Shown piece after piece: positions 37,101 through 49,100 of a stretch of DNA of 64,000 bases. Source of the stretch: Liolophura sinensis (lineage: Eukaryota > Mollusca > Polyplacophora > Chitonida > Chitonidae). How positions within the stretch are numbered: position 1 is the first letter of the stretch; each line of letters opens with the position of its first letter. The notes below the pieces were generated by a model. That model saw only the letters and a program-made list of their open reading frames with translations. It did not search any database and was not told where the DNA came from. A program made the position numbers and the translations under genes. The stretch lies in contig NC_088301.1 in NCBI RefSeq assembly GCF_032854445.1, positions 5,998,044 to 6,062,043 on the forward strand. Direction: 5' to 3'.

Positions 37101-40100
37101 AAATTCTGATTACGAAGAATGTGTTGACTGTGTGTAGGACTCTGGGTATGCTAGGAAACTAAGATCATACCTCAGTGACTTTCAATTTTATTCTAAACGT
37201 CTCAACTTTTTAAATTTCTTTTTTGATCGTGAGGAAGTGTGTTTGATGGAATTTATGATGAGCCTGATTTTTAACACACACATCTGTTCATAATGATTCC
37301 CATTCATAGTCAAAACTATTTCATTTTTTATTTCCTAATTATAAAACTAGCGGATATGACGAAAGAGAAATTAAAGCAAAACAGTGCATAGTCAGTAAAA
37401 TGAAAGTCACTGAAAATATCACTAGCAAAGATTATGTGTGGGGGAGGGGGGAGGGGGCGTGCGTGTGTGTGCGTGTATACGCAAACGAAGCTGTAGAACC
37501 TTTCAGAAAGTCTAGCGATATGGCTCACTGAGGAGCGCTCTGGTATCAGGATGACTGAGGAGATTCCCGCTTAAGTGTTACGTGATTGGTTGGATGACAT
37601 CGTGTGGTCTTACCAGTCCACCTGTTCAACCTTCCGTCTTTAAACGGAAGAGCAACTGAGAGACTAGAGAGTAAAACTGATGTAGATTTTACTCTCCACT
37701 TTTGTGCAAGCAAGTAGTAGCTTAGTGGTTCGAACTTTGTTGAAGGTGGGGATATTTTCGTGGAAAGTTTTGTATGTTCTGAGAGAAAATGTGCTCAACA
37801 ACATCGGAAGGAAACGGGCATTTCCGATTTGAGCGTAGACTGGACAGGCCTATGTTCGAATAGTTGCTGGAATTGTGTACTGGTGCGAATATAATTTGGA
37901 TGCATGGTGTTTTCGAAAATAGACCTTTTCTAACGCGATCATCTCGGGCTGAATAAAATTATAGTGCCGAGGGACTCTCCCAGACTATAACATTCCAAAA
38001 TGGATGTGTGACAGGAACTTTAAATTCAGAACGAGGTTCGTTCTGAGACGTTCGATTCTGCTAGTACTTTTTCACTTCCCTGCACTGTGCATAAGGGTAG
38101 ATAACTGTGTTATTTGTCTACTTTCCCCCATCCGTACTCTTGTGTTTACCTGTAGCTCCCACTGCGAGCGTTACCACAAATTCTTGACAGCATCATAGTC
38201 AATATGCTAATCTATAATATTTTCCCGTATATAACTTACAGATTTCACCTACAGAGTGAGCGCAGTTTATTTGTGATATTGATGAAAGTCAAGTAGTATC
38301 CATCGAACTTCTAGTAAAAACCACATAAACAGCTCTCACAGCGGTGTTGACGGTTGGTCGATCTCAAGGCCTCAGGAAGTGGTTTTATCTGAATGTTGCA
38401 AATTCCTTGGGAGGCTTGAGTTGAACTAATACACTCTGGCTGAACGATTCAAAGAGATTCATCTGGACCGAGGGGCCTCCACCCACTATTACACACCTAT
38501 GATTGATACCTATGTGGTAGTAATGTGAAACAATAATGATTTATTTATTTATTTATCTTTTATTTCGTGTTTTTATCCGTACTCAAGAATGTTTCACTTT
38601 TACGATGGAGGACAGCATTAAACTTGGAGGAAAACATGGGGGAAATCCATGACCATCCGCAGTCGAACAACAATGAAAAAGAAATTAACAGAAGATAAAG
38701 GTTAAACATGTTTAAGTGTGCAACCCTCAGATGACTATATAAATACAATCATAATGTCAAACCAACTTACATACAGTAAAACATTATCAGACTTACATCA
38801 ATATTGCAATGACAACGACTCCGATGACTAAGACAAGGATGATTCCAACTGCACTGCCGGCAATGACTCCCGTGTAATTCGGAGGGTTTACGGGCAATTC
38901 TGAAAATGTAAGACCGATTACGCCTGCAATAAGCAAGATTTGGATGGTAATGGTATTGTCCATTATCGCAGGATTTTCATTTGCCTGAGTTGAATTCATT
39001 ATCGGTCATCAATCTGTTGAATTGGTTTATATGAGCCCGTAAATGTAATTCCGTTCTGTTGAGGTATAATGATGGCTTGACGATACTGTAAATCAATATA
39101 CTGGCAATGATCTACCTTATCGTATGTCTCAACAGACAATGGGAATGAAGACTAACAAGACAATTTGCTGACAATGGGAAAATGACACTTGGAGGCAGCT
39201 TGCTTCCTTGTTACTTTCAAGCATGGACAAAATTGCTGTGTGTTACTGAAGTGCCTAACAGTGGCATTTTTGTGATCGGTACAAATTAATTTCAGAGTTA
39301 TTGTACTCAGTTGAAGCCACGATATATTAACGGCCGATCTGTGCTATAACGATCTCTTGCCAGGACTTAATTAATTTGCTACTTTTACATCTACATGAAC
39401 AGTTAGAATAAAACATTAAACGATTTATTTGATGGGTGTTTTACGCCGTAGAAATCGGTGGGAAGAAACCGGACAGAGTCCGGGGGAAACACATGACCAT
39501 CCGCCGGCTGCTAACAGACCTTCCCACGTACGGCCGGAAAGAAAGCCAGAATGAGCTGGACTTGAACTCACAGAGACAGCATTGGTGAGATACTCCCGGG
39601 TTATTACGCTGCGCTAGCGCGAACTCTAAATGAGGAAAATTGACAATTTCATCGCTAATTTCATCGTAATTCTTCTATTATATTGAGGGTAAAATATTTA
39701 TAGAAGAAAACCAAAGAGGAAGACACTTTTCACATGCAGCACTTGAAATACCTGATTTGCACCAGAGCTCGTAATACCCTTCTGCACATCGTGGTTCTCG
39801 GTCGGGACAGTGCCCGGATGTGGTGTTACACACAGCGTTTCCTTCGGCACAGGAGCCACAGGTTTCTATACAATCCGGACCATAAGTGCCCAGAGTACAT
39901 TCTGCAGCAGAATTTACAAACCTTTTATTCGAAGCATCGAATATGCAGACTTGTCTGAAATATTCAATATTTCTAATAATATAAATAATCAGGTCATTTA
40001 AAATATTTGGGGAGACAATTTTTCAAATCATTTCTACGGTTTAAACATATTTTAACTGACCAGCCAAACACCAGCTGTTCGGCAGTACAGTCAGGAGTGA

Positions 40101-43100
40101 AATACGACTACCCTATATATAGTCATGATAACTACTACGCGTACTCCGCCTTACTAGGGAGGTTAGGGCCTCTGTGTCAGAGTGGTTAGCCCAGAAGCCT
40201 TCCACCAGTGCGGCCGCTGTAAGATCAAGTCAAGAGGTCAATTAAATAAATAAAGAGATTAAATAAACAATTCACATTTTTACAGCAAAATCGGCTCTTG
40301 GCAATCAGACATTTTGGGTTTGAGGGTGGGGAGGTGGGGTTGGTAGATGGAGGCAGGGATACTAATGGGAAATGCAACAGAAGCGGGGACTCTTGTCGTC
40401 AGTATCAGCTATCCGTCTATCACAATGACACCCCGTGCTGACCTAACCTGTATCACACTTTACACCAGTGTATCCCGGCATGCACCTGGGTGTTCCCTCT
40501 GGGCAGTTCCCGTATTTAGCGTCACAAACAGATCGGCCTTTGGTACAGTTCCCACATCTCTGCAAACAGTCAGGACCGTAATTTCCCTCGCAAGCTAAAC
40601 GAACGAGATTTATGACCGATTTACTTCGATGTTACACTGCACTGTGATCAAACCAGGACATGGCCCTTGGTATACGGCATAAAAAAGGTGTATTGTTACC
40701 TAGGAATTGGACAATGGTAAAAGAACCTTTACTGTGATTCTGACTGAACTTACGTCTGTTCGCCTAGAACATCTATTCAACACACACCTTTACAACACCA
40801 CTGAATCATTTCAACAGAACATTACTTGACATTTCAGTTGTCTGTCTGATTTTAAATCTACGACGTTTTAGAGAAAGCCTAAGATGCCATTTACTCGCGT
40901 CATACTCTGTGATAGATACCAAGAGCGTCAGTGCCTTAAGTATGCGTCTAGAACAGGTAACAGATAAAGTACCTGTATCACACTTCGGACCAGAATATCC
41001 CGGCATGCATCTGGGCTTTGTGTCGGCACACGTTCCGGATACAGTGTCACTAGATAATTGGTCATCCGCACAATGTCCACATCTCATAGCACAATCAGGT
41101 CCGTAGTTTCCTAAGGTGCAGACTGATAACACAGTGATAACACAGTTGAGTGTGGTTATTCAACATTGTAAGGAGTCTGGTAATTTTTGGCACATAGGCG
41201 TATGAAGGCTGACACATTTAGGAAAGGAGGAAAGTAAAGATGTAGAGAGTAAGCCAACGGTTTCACCACGTACATCTAATTGGCGAAGACCCTAACTAAT
41301 CTGTGAACTTATTCCTTTGGAGAGAATTGAATGCCGCTGTAAAATATTTTAATATTAAAAAACATATCTTGAGAAGATATTGGTGGCATTTGTATAATAT
41401 ACTTGCGGTGATACAAAAAGGAAATATATTTCAAAACACGAGTTGACGTCTCTTAAAGTAAAAAAAGACAGCACCTGACTAATGTTTATGTCCAATGAAA
41501 GACTACAATTCAAAGTACAGTCAAACCCGTTGTATGCGGCCAGTCAAGGGACACGTTAAAAGTAGCCGCATATGACAGTTGGCCACATAAGACAGGTTGT
41601 GAAGACCAAGCCAGATCACAATAGAATTAAGTTTCAGGAAATCTACACATGTAGGCCTACATAATAATCTTATACATAATTGTTACAGCACTAACTTGGT
41701 CAGCTACATAAATTTCATAGAAATATAACAATTGTAGTAAAATAATAACTCAATAATTTCAAGTTTTGGGGGGTAGACCTATGGATTTACACAAAGAGTT
41801 TCAGGTGAGGGCACGCATGACAGGAGAACTTTCTTCTCGTCATTGTCAAGCCCTAAAAATCTGTGTGTTAGTTTGGCCTACGTAGCTATAAATGACTATT
41901 CTAACAAAGTTTTGGACTGTAAATGGCAAACTGCTGAGATGTTCAATCACATTTGCCATTACCGGTGAAACAACAACATGTACAAGTAAAGGAAGATCAA
42001 TTTCTCCATGTGTTCGGTACAGGTAATATTTTGGCCACGCAAAATGAAAACACAGCACCATTTGCCTGCAAAGATAATGGCCAAGCAAGTCAGATAATTT
42101 GTCAAAGAAACCATTCATGGGAGGAACCACAGGAGGTCAGATTATATCCGATTATATCGAGTCTGCCCGCTGTTTATGGCATTCATAGCGCGAACCTCAG
42201 CATGGAGCAAATCCACTGCCACAGTGCAGGGGTGTCCGGACAATAACCAGCTAGGCCTGATTAAAGAACAGTAGAGTTCACTGCTATTGACCAATAATGT
42301 TATCGTTTTACTTCTCATCACAAAGTGGCAGATTGTAAGTTTTAATCACTATAAAAACTATTGAAGTCGGGTGGTCGCCATTTTTAAATTTTTGATTGTC
42401 CGATGCGGCAATCATCATTACAGTTGAAAGTCTCGGCCGCTCAGGACAGGCTGATATAGAATTTGGTGGCAAAATATGTTGGCCAGTGGACGCGTTGGAC
42501 AGGTGCCCACATATTACAGGTCGTTTAACATGGAAAATTGTTTGGTCGCGGCAGAGAGTGGCCGAATACGGCAGATGGACGCTGATTACAGGTGGCCGTA
42601 GGTACAACTTTAACTGTATCTTACACTGGCATTAAATATTTTTTTAGATTTTTGTCAAACCCACTAACAGTTTGGTGAATCTTCGTCTTGACACAGATTC
42701 AGCACGTCTCCATTACCGAGAGCAAGGAGACGTCACGTTTACTCTAGCTCTCTGACGTTGAAGTTATTTTTCGTATGATAGTCTAAGCAGTAGCCTATGG
42801 CAGATAAAAGTTGAAGTCTTCAGCAATGAAGGACAAAGTGATCAATATAGTCTTTCTCGGAAAATGGACATACTGGAAGATTGTTTCTTTCACTGCTTGA
42901 ACTATTGATACAGTAGACCTACTATATCAATTATAAGGAACTCTAGCGACCCTGTTTAAATAGAGATATTCCTGGTTCAGGTCGTATCCTACGGAGGGGC
43001 TGTGCTGGTGATTTTGACCCCTGTTAAATGTTTACAAAGTTACTATAGGGTTGTTGTACAAATGTATCCATGGTCACCTCTGAAAGAAATGGAACTAAAC

Positions 43101-46100
43101 CTATGCACCACTGAAGCTGGTCTAGGTAATCGACTGTCCCTAGTCATCGTGGACGTCAAAGAAAGCACATCGGCTTGAACACGGCGTTTCAATAAATTTA
43201 CTGTATTTTTTAAAGAAAACAGAAAAATACCCCTTATAATGCGAGAAAGACGAAGGAGCAAAATATAAATTCTCAAGTTGCAACAGATTCAGAGAAAATT
43301 GTATAATCAGGTATAGCCTAATGAAGTTTAAGTGTTGTCCGGTGACATGCCGTCTTCTCATTCCCACAAACCTTCGGCATTCCTAATGAATTTTGCACTG
43401 ACTCTGATATTTGTTTTTTCGAAAACGCAAAAATGAACAACAAAATTTTTGGGGGGGAAATGAATGTAGTTTGGACCGTAACGGTATACTAGTGCCTGAC
43501 ATAATTTAATTGTGATACCGTCGTTGAATATTACACGGTTTGTAAATCAACTGAATTTGCGTCTGTGGTGATTCGTAAATAACAGAGACCTGCGCTACAT
43601 TTGGTGAAATCCCGCTTCGATATTCAGCTTTGAATATCAAACCAGGAAATAGGAACTGCGAACTAGGTTCACATCTGATTGTCGACGCGGGAACTGGGAA
43701 CTGGGAGCTTACTTCACTGACATGTCAAAATCACTAGCACAACCCCCAGTGGCTACGGCAGCGTGGCTGGAATACCCTGTCAGTGATACAGTACGACTAC
43801 TGCATCAACGGTTTAAGCAGTGAAAGAAATATTCTTCTAGTGTGTCGAATTTCCGATAAAACTATGTTTATTACTGGGGGCTTCATCGCTGTAGTCCACA
43901 ACTTTTATCTACCAAAGGGTACTGTTTAGTCTATTGTGCGGAAAATGGCTTCGACGTTACAGATAAAGAGTAAAAGCGCTGGAACTTGTAATTTATCAAG
44001 AACAGGCACATGTTTGGACATGGTGAAACTTCAACAATCTATCAAACAACACACCTTCATCACATTTCTCAGGGCGGTATCCCGGCATGCACCTCGGTGT
44101 TCTCTGTGGACAGAGCCCGGATGTTGTGTCACAGACGGACGGTCTCTCGGCACAGTTCCCACATCTCTTCCCACAGTCTGGTCCGTATGTCCCGGGTGTG
44201 CACACTAATAAACATACCCACAACATCAAAAAAAGGATGCTGATTTAGGGGCACGATGTATTGCCACATATTCACATACAAACAACGGAAAAGTAAATAA
44301 ACATTGTATACATCTTTAAATTAACATTATGTAATTTTACTTCTCTCCACACTTTACTACCTTTCTACACATTTACTTTGAGAGGGTCATTGAAGGAAAG
44401 ACAACTGAAGGATTTTGTCTATGTGTTATTAGAGAGATCAGTTTATCGAACAGGATAGCCGTACGACAAAAACTGGTCATGATAAGTAAAAAGCAAGGAG
44501 CCATATCCAGATCGCGCCATGACTGAGCTGGCGTCTTTTGGGGACAGTAAAACATATTGTCAGAATCTCCAGTTTTCTGGACCGTTTATTGTATTGAGTG
44601 TTGAGCCAAACCTATTTGATTTGCTCAGAATAAACATTAAACCTAGAGCAAAGGAGATTAAATAGTTACTTCTACAGTTGTCAAAAATATGGAATTAAAT
44701 ATCACTTGCTCGTTTGGTTTGTGATTTTTATCGACATTGGCCTACTTTCATGAAGGAATATTTACAGACATACAGGTAGTGTTCTTTTTCGTTTTCTGTT
44801 ACACATTTATCTCCGAAACAATATCGAATGAAAGTAAAGAAATGAACTGGAAAATCAGTTGCATTTCTTAGTCATAGAATTCTTCCCATTCAGACACCAT
44901 ACCGAATATCTGTACTTCACACAGGGTGAGCGGCCAGGGATTGTTGATCAAAATCTTCACTGTGTCTCCTAATATCGGGCTGCTGGCGTTACAAGATCCA
45001 TTAATAACGTCCCCTGGACCGTAAATAGCCCTGGTGGTGTCCTGGTAACACACTGTGTAATTCCGGGAGGAGTTTCCCACGGACAGGGTAAAACCATTAA
45101 GACGGTTACCGCCTGCAATACAAGCCAACAGTTTTCTAAATAAACGAATTACTATCAGACATCTTTTGTTAATGCGCACAGTAATGTTAATTATCAACCC
45201 CGGGAATACTGTACCACCCATAAAAAGGAAACTTTACCACTGATGACTGAAAATCTTGTGTGAGACACGAAAGTAATGCACCATCACATATGAAAGAAAT
45301 CATGTTCCTCAGATCACAAACACATCGTTACGTCCAATACATTAAAGAATTCCTTTGCCATAGATTAAAGGAACCCTGGACTGGATTTAAATTAATCCTG
45401 CAAATCAGACCAAAGAAAACATGTACCACGGATCAATGGATCTCTATCCTGTATCACAAAGGAATTCTCTGTCACAAAGAAATTTTCGATTAGCAAATGT
45501 GGCTACTTTATACTATGGGTTATCGTTAAGTCTTGTGTACATTATTTAGTGGTATTGCATGAGTCACAACCTGGACCAATACAATACCACTCCATGATTT
45601 GCAAAACAGGTCTAAATGACCTATTTATTATATAGCTGAACTTGTCTATGGATTTTCACTTCCTGTTAAAATAACGCTTTATATGCTTTGATGTTCGCTT
45701 TACTAATTTGTTTAATTTGGGAATAAATCTATACTACTTATACCAGTGCGTTGTGTGGGTATACGGTATACATTTCGTCAAAATGCTCAATAGTCCCACT
45801 AGCCCGAAGTGCGAGGGCAAATATTGATCTTCGATCATAATTGAGCCGAGAGAAAAATGCTAGCTAGATATTTTCGATTTAATTTGCAAGGGTGTAGAAT
45901 TTGATTGTGTCAAAAATATGTTAGGGTATGTTTTTCCACATGTTGTTTATTAAAACTCTTTTGAAAAGTTATTGACTGATCCATTGCCAACGAATGTTGC
46001 TATTAGCCGGCACCTGCTCGTCCCTCACTCCGTGGGTATGCAACCAAGCGTTGCTATCCTCTGGCACGTGCATTCCTGATTTTGGTTTCCTGCTAAATGG

Positions 46101-49100
46101 ATTTATGTGTTACTTTAAGGATCTATGCTATAAATCTTCCGAATCAGATGAGCATTGGGGGGGGAGGGGGTCCATTTTTTTATGACAAAGTTACGCTCCA
46201 TCAGTTCAGTCTGGAGCGTGTGCAGGACATATTGGTAACAGGAATCCTACCTATCATCATATCGAGGGTCGTTTTGTAATCTGCTTGTATAATATCATGA
46301 TAGCATTTTGATAATATGTACCTTTACAAATATTGATCACCGCCCTTTAATAATATTTAATAATTATAATGGGAATCGCTATGGAGACTTGAGTTATTAC
46401 GTGATTTCATCAGGAAAAATGTTTGATCCAAGATGTAATGATGATAATCAGTAATGGCATGTTCCTGATGTCACAGAATCCAAGGTCACGGAAACCCTTT
46501 ACTGGAGACTAACAGTAACCGTTTACTGTTTTCGTGATATGATACGTAAAGTAAAATTTCGAACATCCAGTGACACTCATTCGTTCAAGCTCGGCCTAGT
46601 AGTCTAAACGCAAGCGATCATAAGTTATCGCCTCGTGGTCGATGGCTGTTTCTCTTGAATGTGATTATTATGTGATTTTATTTCGGTTTGCTATCGCTGC
46701 ACATCAGGTTTTGTGGAATAAAATTTGACCGTGTATTGATCTTTAAATATCTGTCTATGATGACAATTCTTCTCAAGCATAACAGTCTAATTGGGTGTTA
46801 GTCCGAATATCTTGACTAAAACTTGCAGCAGTTACTGTGATAAGCCTGACGACATGCTACAGTTCTAGCCAAAAGTCGTTCAATTTATTCATTAAGAGTT
46901 TCAGCTTTGTCGAAGACTTCGTTGGTCAAAATATTGATCAATATCAACTTACCAGGCACAAAACTATGGACGAGGAGAGAACGACTAAAAGTAGTTGGAT
47001 GTAACTTCTGGTCAGAAAATTCGGACTACATATACGTGGCTGTATGATTGTCACGACTAAGACAGAATCTTGCTTGCCGTTTTGCCTGGAGGTATGTCAG
47101 TTACCTCTTGATTTTCTCAGAAGTCCATCGTCAGGTTAGAATAAAACAGTTTAGAGTACAGCTTTAAATATAAAACTAAAAAGAAAAAAAATAAATCCAT
47201 GGCATAAGCGATCGTCGACGACCACAGTGTGACGTACACCGTTGGAGTGTGTACGCACAATCAGCCATCCATTTGATGTGCGTTGGATTGTATTTAGAGT
47301 GAGTGAGTGAGTGCTTGGGGTTTAACGTCGTACTTAACAATTTTTCAGCCCTATGACGACGAAGGAATCCTTAGAGTGCATGTAATGTGCCTCCTTGTTG
47401 CAGGTCGGATTTCCACTGGTCTTTTACCTATTGCTGCTTCACTAAGACGCCTTACCTAAGGCGAGTAAGACGCCCCGCCCGAGCCATTATACTAATACGG
47501 GTCAACCAGTCGTTTCACTATCCCATTTATGCTGAACTTCCTCTTTTAAGGCATTAGGTGTGACTCGACCCAGGATTGGATTGTATTTAGAGACCAAAGG
47601 CTTAGCATAATCAATATCAAATTAATATTGTGGTGAATCAGTATCATCCCAATCAACCTATTTTTTCTGTTAAAGATACCAATTTTAATTTAAAATATCG
47701 AGCGAAAACTTGCTAATTAATGTTCAATCTAAAAAAAAATTTGAAAATTGTACGCAGAGATTATTATGAGATAACTACCAGATAATTAAAATATGCATCA
47801 TCTGAAATATATGTGATTAAATCTTTATTTGCAGAATCAAATAATGGATCATATTATTAACATTGAAAAGAATTTTCTGTATATCATTAGTGCCATATTA
47901 CTAGTTTTACTCATTGGTTACTTTCTTACAGATTTCAATCACAACAGAAAGGCAACAAAAAGAGAAAAATACGAAGACGAAATAACCTGAAATGGTTTTC
48001 GCAGAAGATATATTTCTTTGGCGTAGAAATATTTGCGAAAAAAACCTGAGGAAAAGGTTTATAATCAGTCGGGGAACGTGTTCTTCAGTAGGATTTACAC
48101 TTCAGTGCCAAAACTAATGTCTTTATTTTATTTGAGAAAACATCAACATTTGTAATCACCATCACAGCATGTTATGTGCACAATTGCCGTCAGCTTCTAA
48201 ATTTAGTTTGCCACTGTTTACATATGCTAAGTTCAGGGCATGCTGTCTGCCTCTACCCTAGAATGTTCCAGAATACGCTCAGTTCGATGCCTGTTTGTTT
48301 ACATCAAGTGTTCAGGAATTTTCTTATTCTAGACAATTCCACCAGGCTATATAAGACCTATGAAAGCAGGTCAAAGGGAGAGAACGGAGAAGTATTGAGA
48401 GTTTTGGATGCTTTCGCTGTGTATTACTTTTGTAGGCCTTTTGTGCTGAATTTTGGTGTCTTTAAAGCCTCTGGCTTTGTTATATCCTGTCTCCACCGAG
48501 CACTTGTTCAGTCTGAACTTGTATATTTAATTTGTGCTCTTGTGTACACAGTGCTTATTAGTACACGGACCCTGTCGGTGGAATTTTGTGTATATTTCGT
48601 CATACTCTCAGTTATACTGTGGATTTTCCCTCTTATTTCTGCATTTATGCCTGTATGGTTTTCCGCATTGTGGAATATATGCGTCCGTTTGGACTTGACA
48701 CCGTTGTACATGTAAGTACTTTAGTATTTGTATAGATACTGCTATCCTTTCTTGTTAAACTTAAGTACTTTAGTATTTGTAAAAGTCTTATTATCTGTTC
48801 TTGTTAAAACTAATAAATTGTTGAAAAATAAAATATGCTGGTTTTGGTTACTTTTTTGTGCGGCTAAACTGTTGTGTATTTCGAACAAGCCATCTCTTTA
48901 TAATACAGACAGTTTGGGTCGTAACACAACAACATAAATGTTTGTGAACAATCAGATTTAAAAGGGTATCAATGTTTTAGCAAATATTCACATTCAAAAT
49001 TATTATAATATTACTTACTGTCATAAAGGTTGACTTTTAAAAGACTATAAGTCTATTTATTTGTAACATGTCGCCAACGCCATGTATTTACAAATTTTTG

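Larger units (their letters stand above)
36675..46037. repeat. Intragenic tandem repeat unit III (9,363 bp)
   Basis: One base longer, because of an A run at about 44229. Its right end continues into the full-length E3-E4 intron (gggtatgcaaccaagcg), as in gene A at 7606. It shares 'catgtttgg' with gene A where units I and II have 'catgtatgg', which suggests I and II are sisters. Confidence 0.9.

Noticed and set aside
17951-46037. Three separate complete genes in the repeated region.
   Set aside because: Units I and II lack E1-E3 and E10 altogether, so they cannot each encode a secreted or membrane receptor without sharing the ends of gene B.
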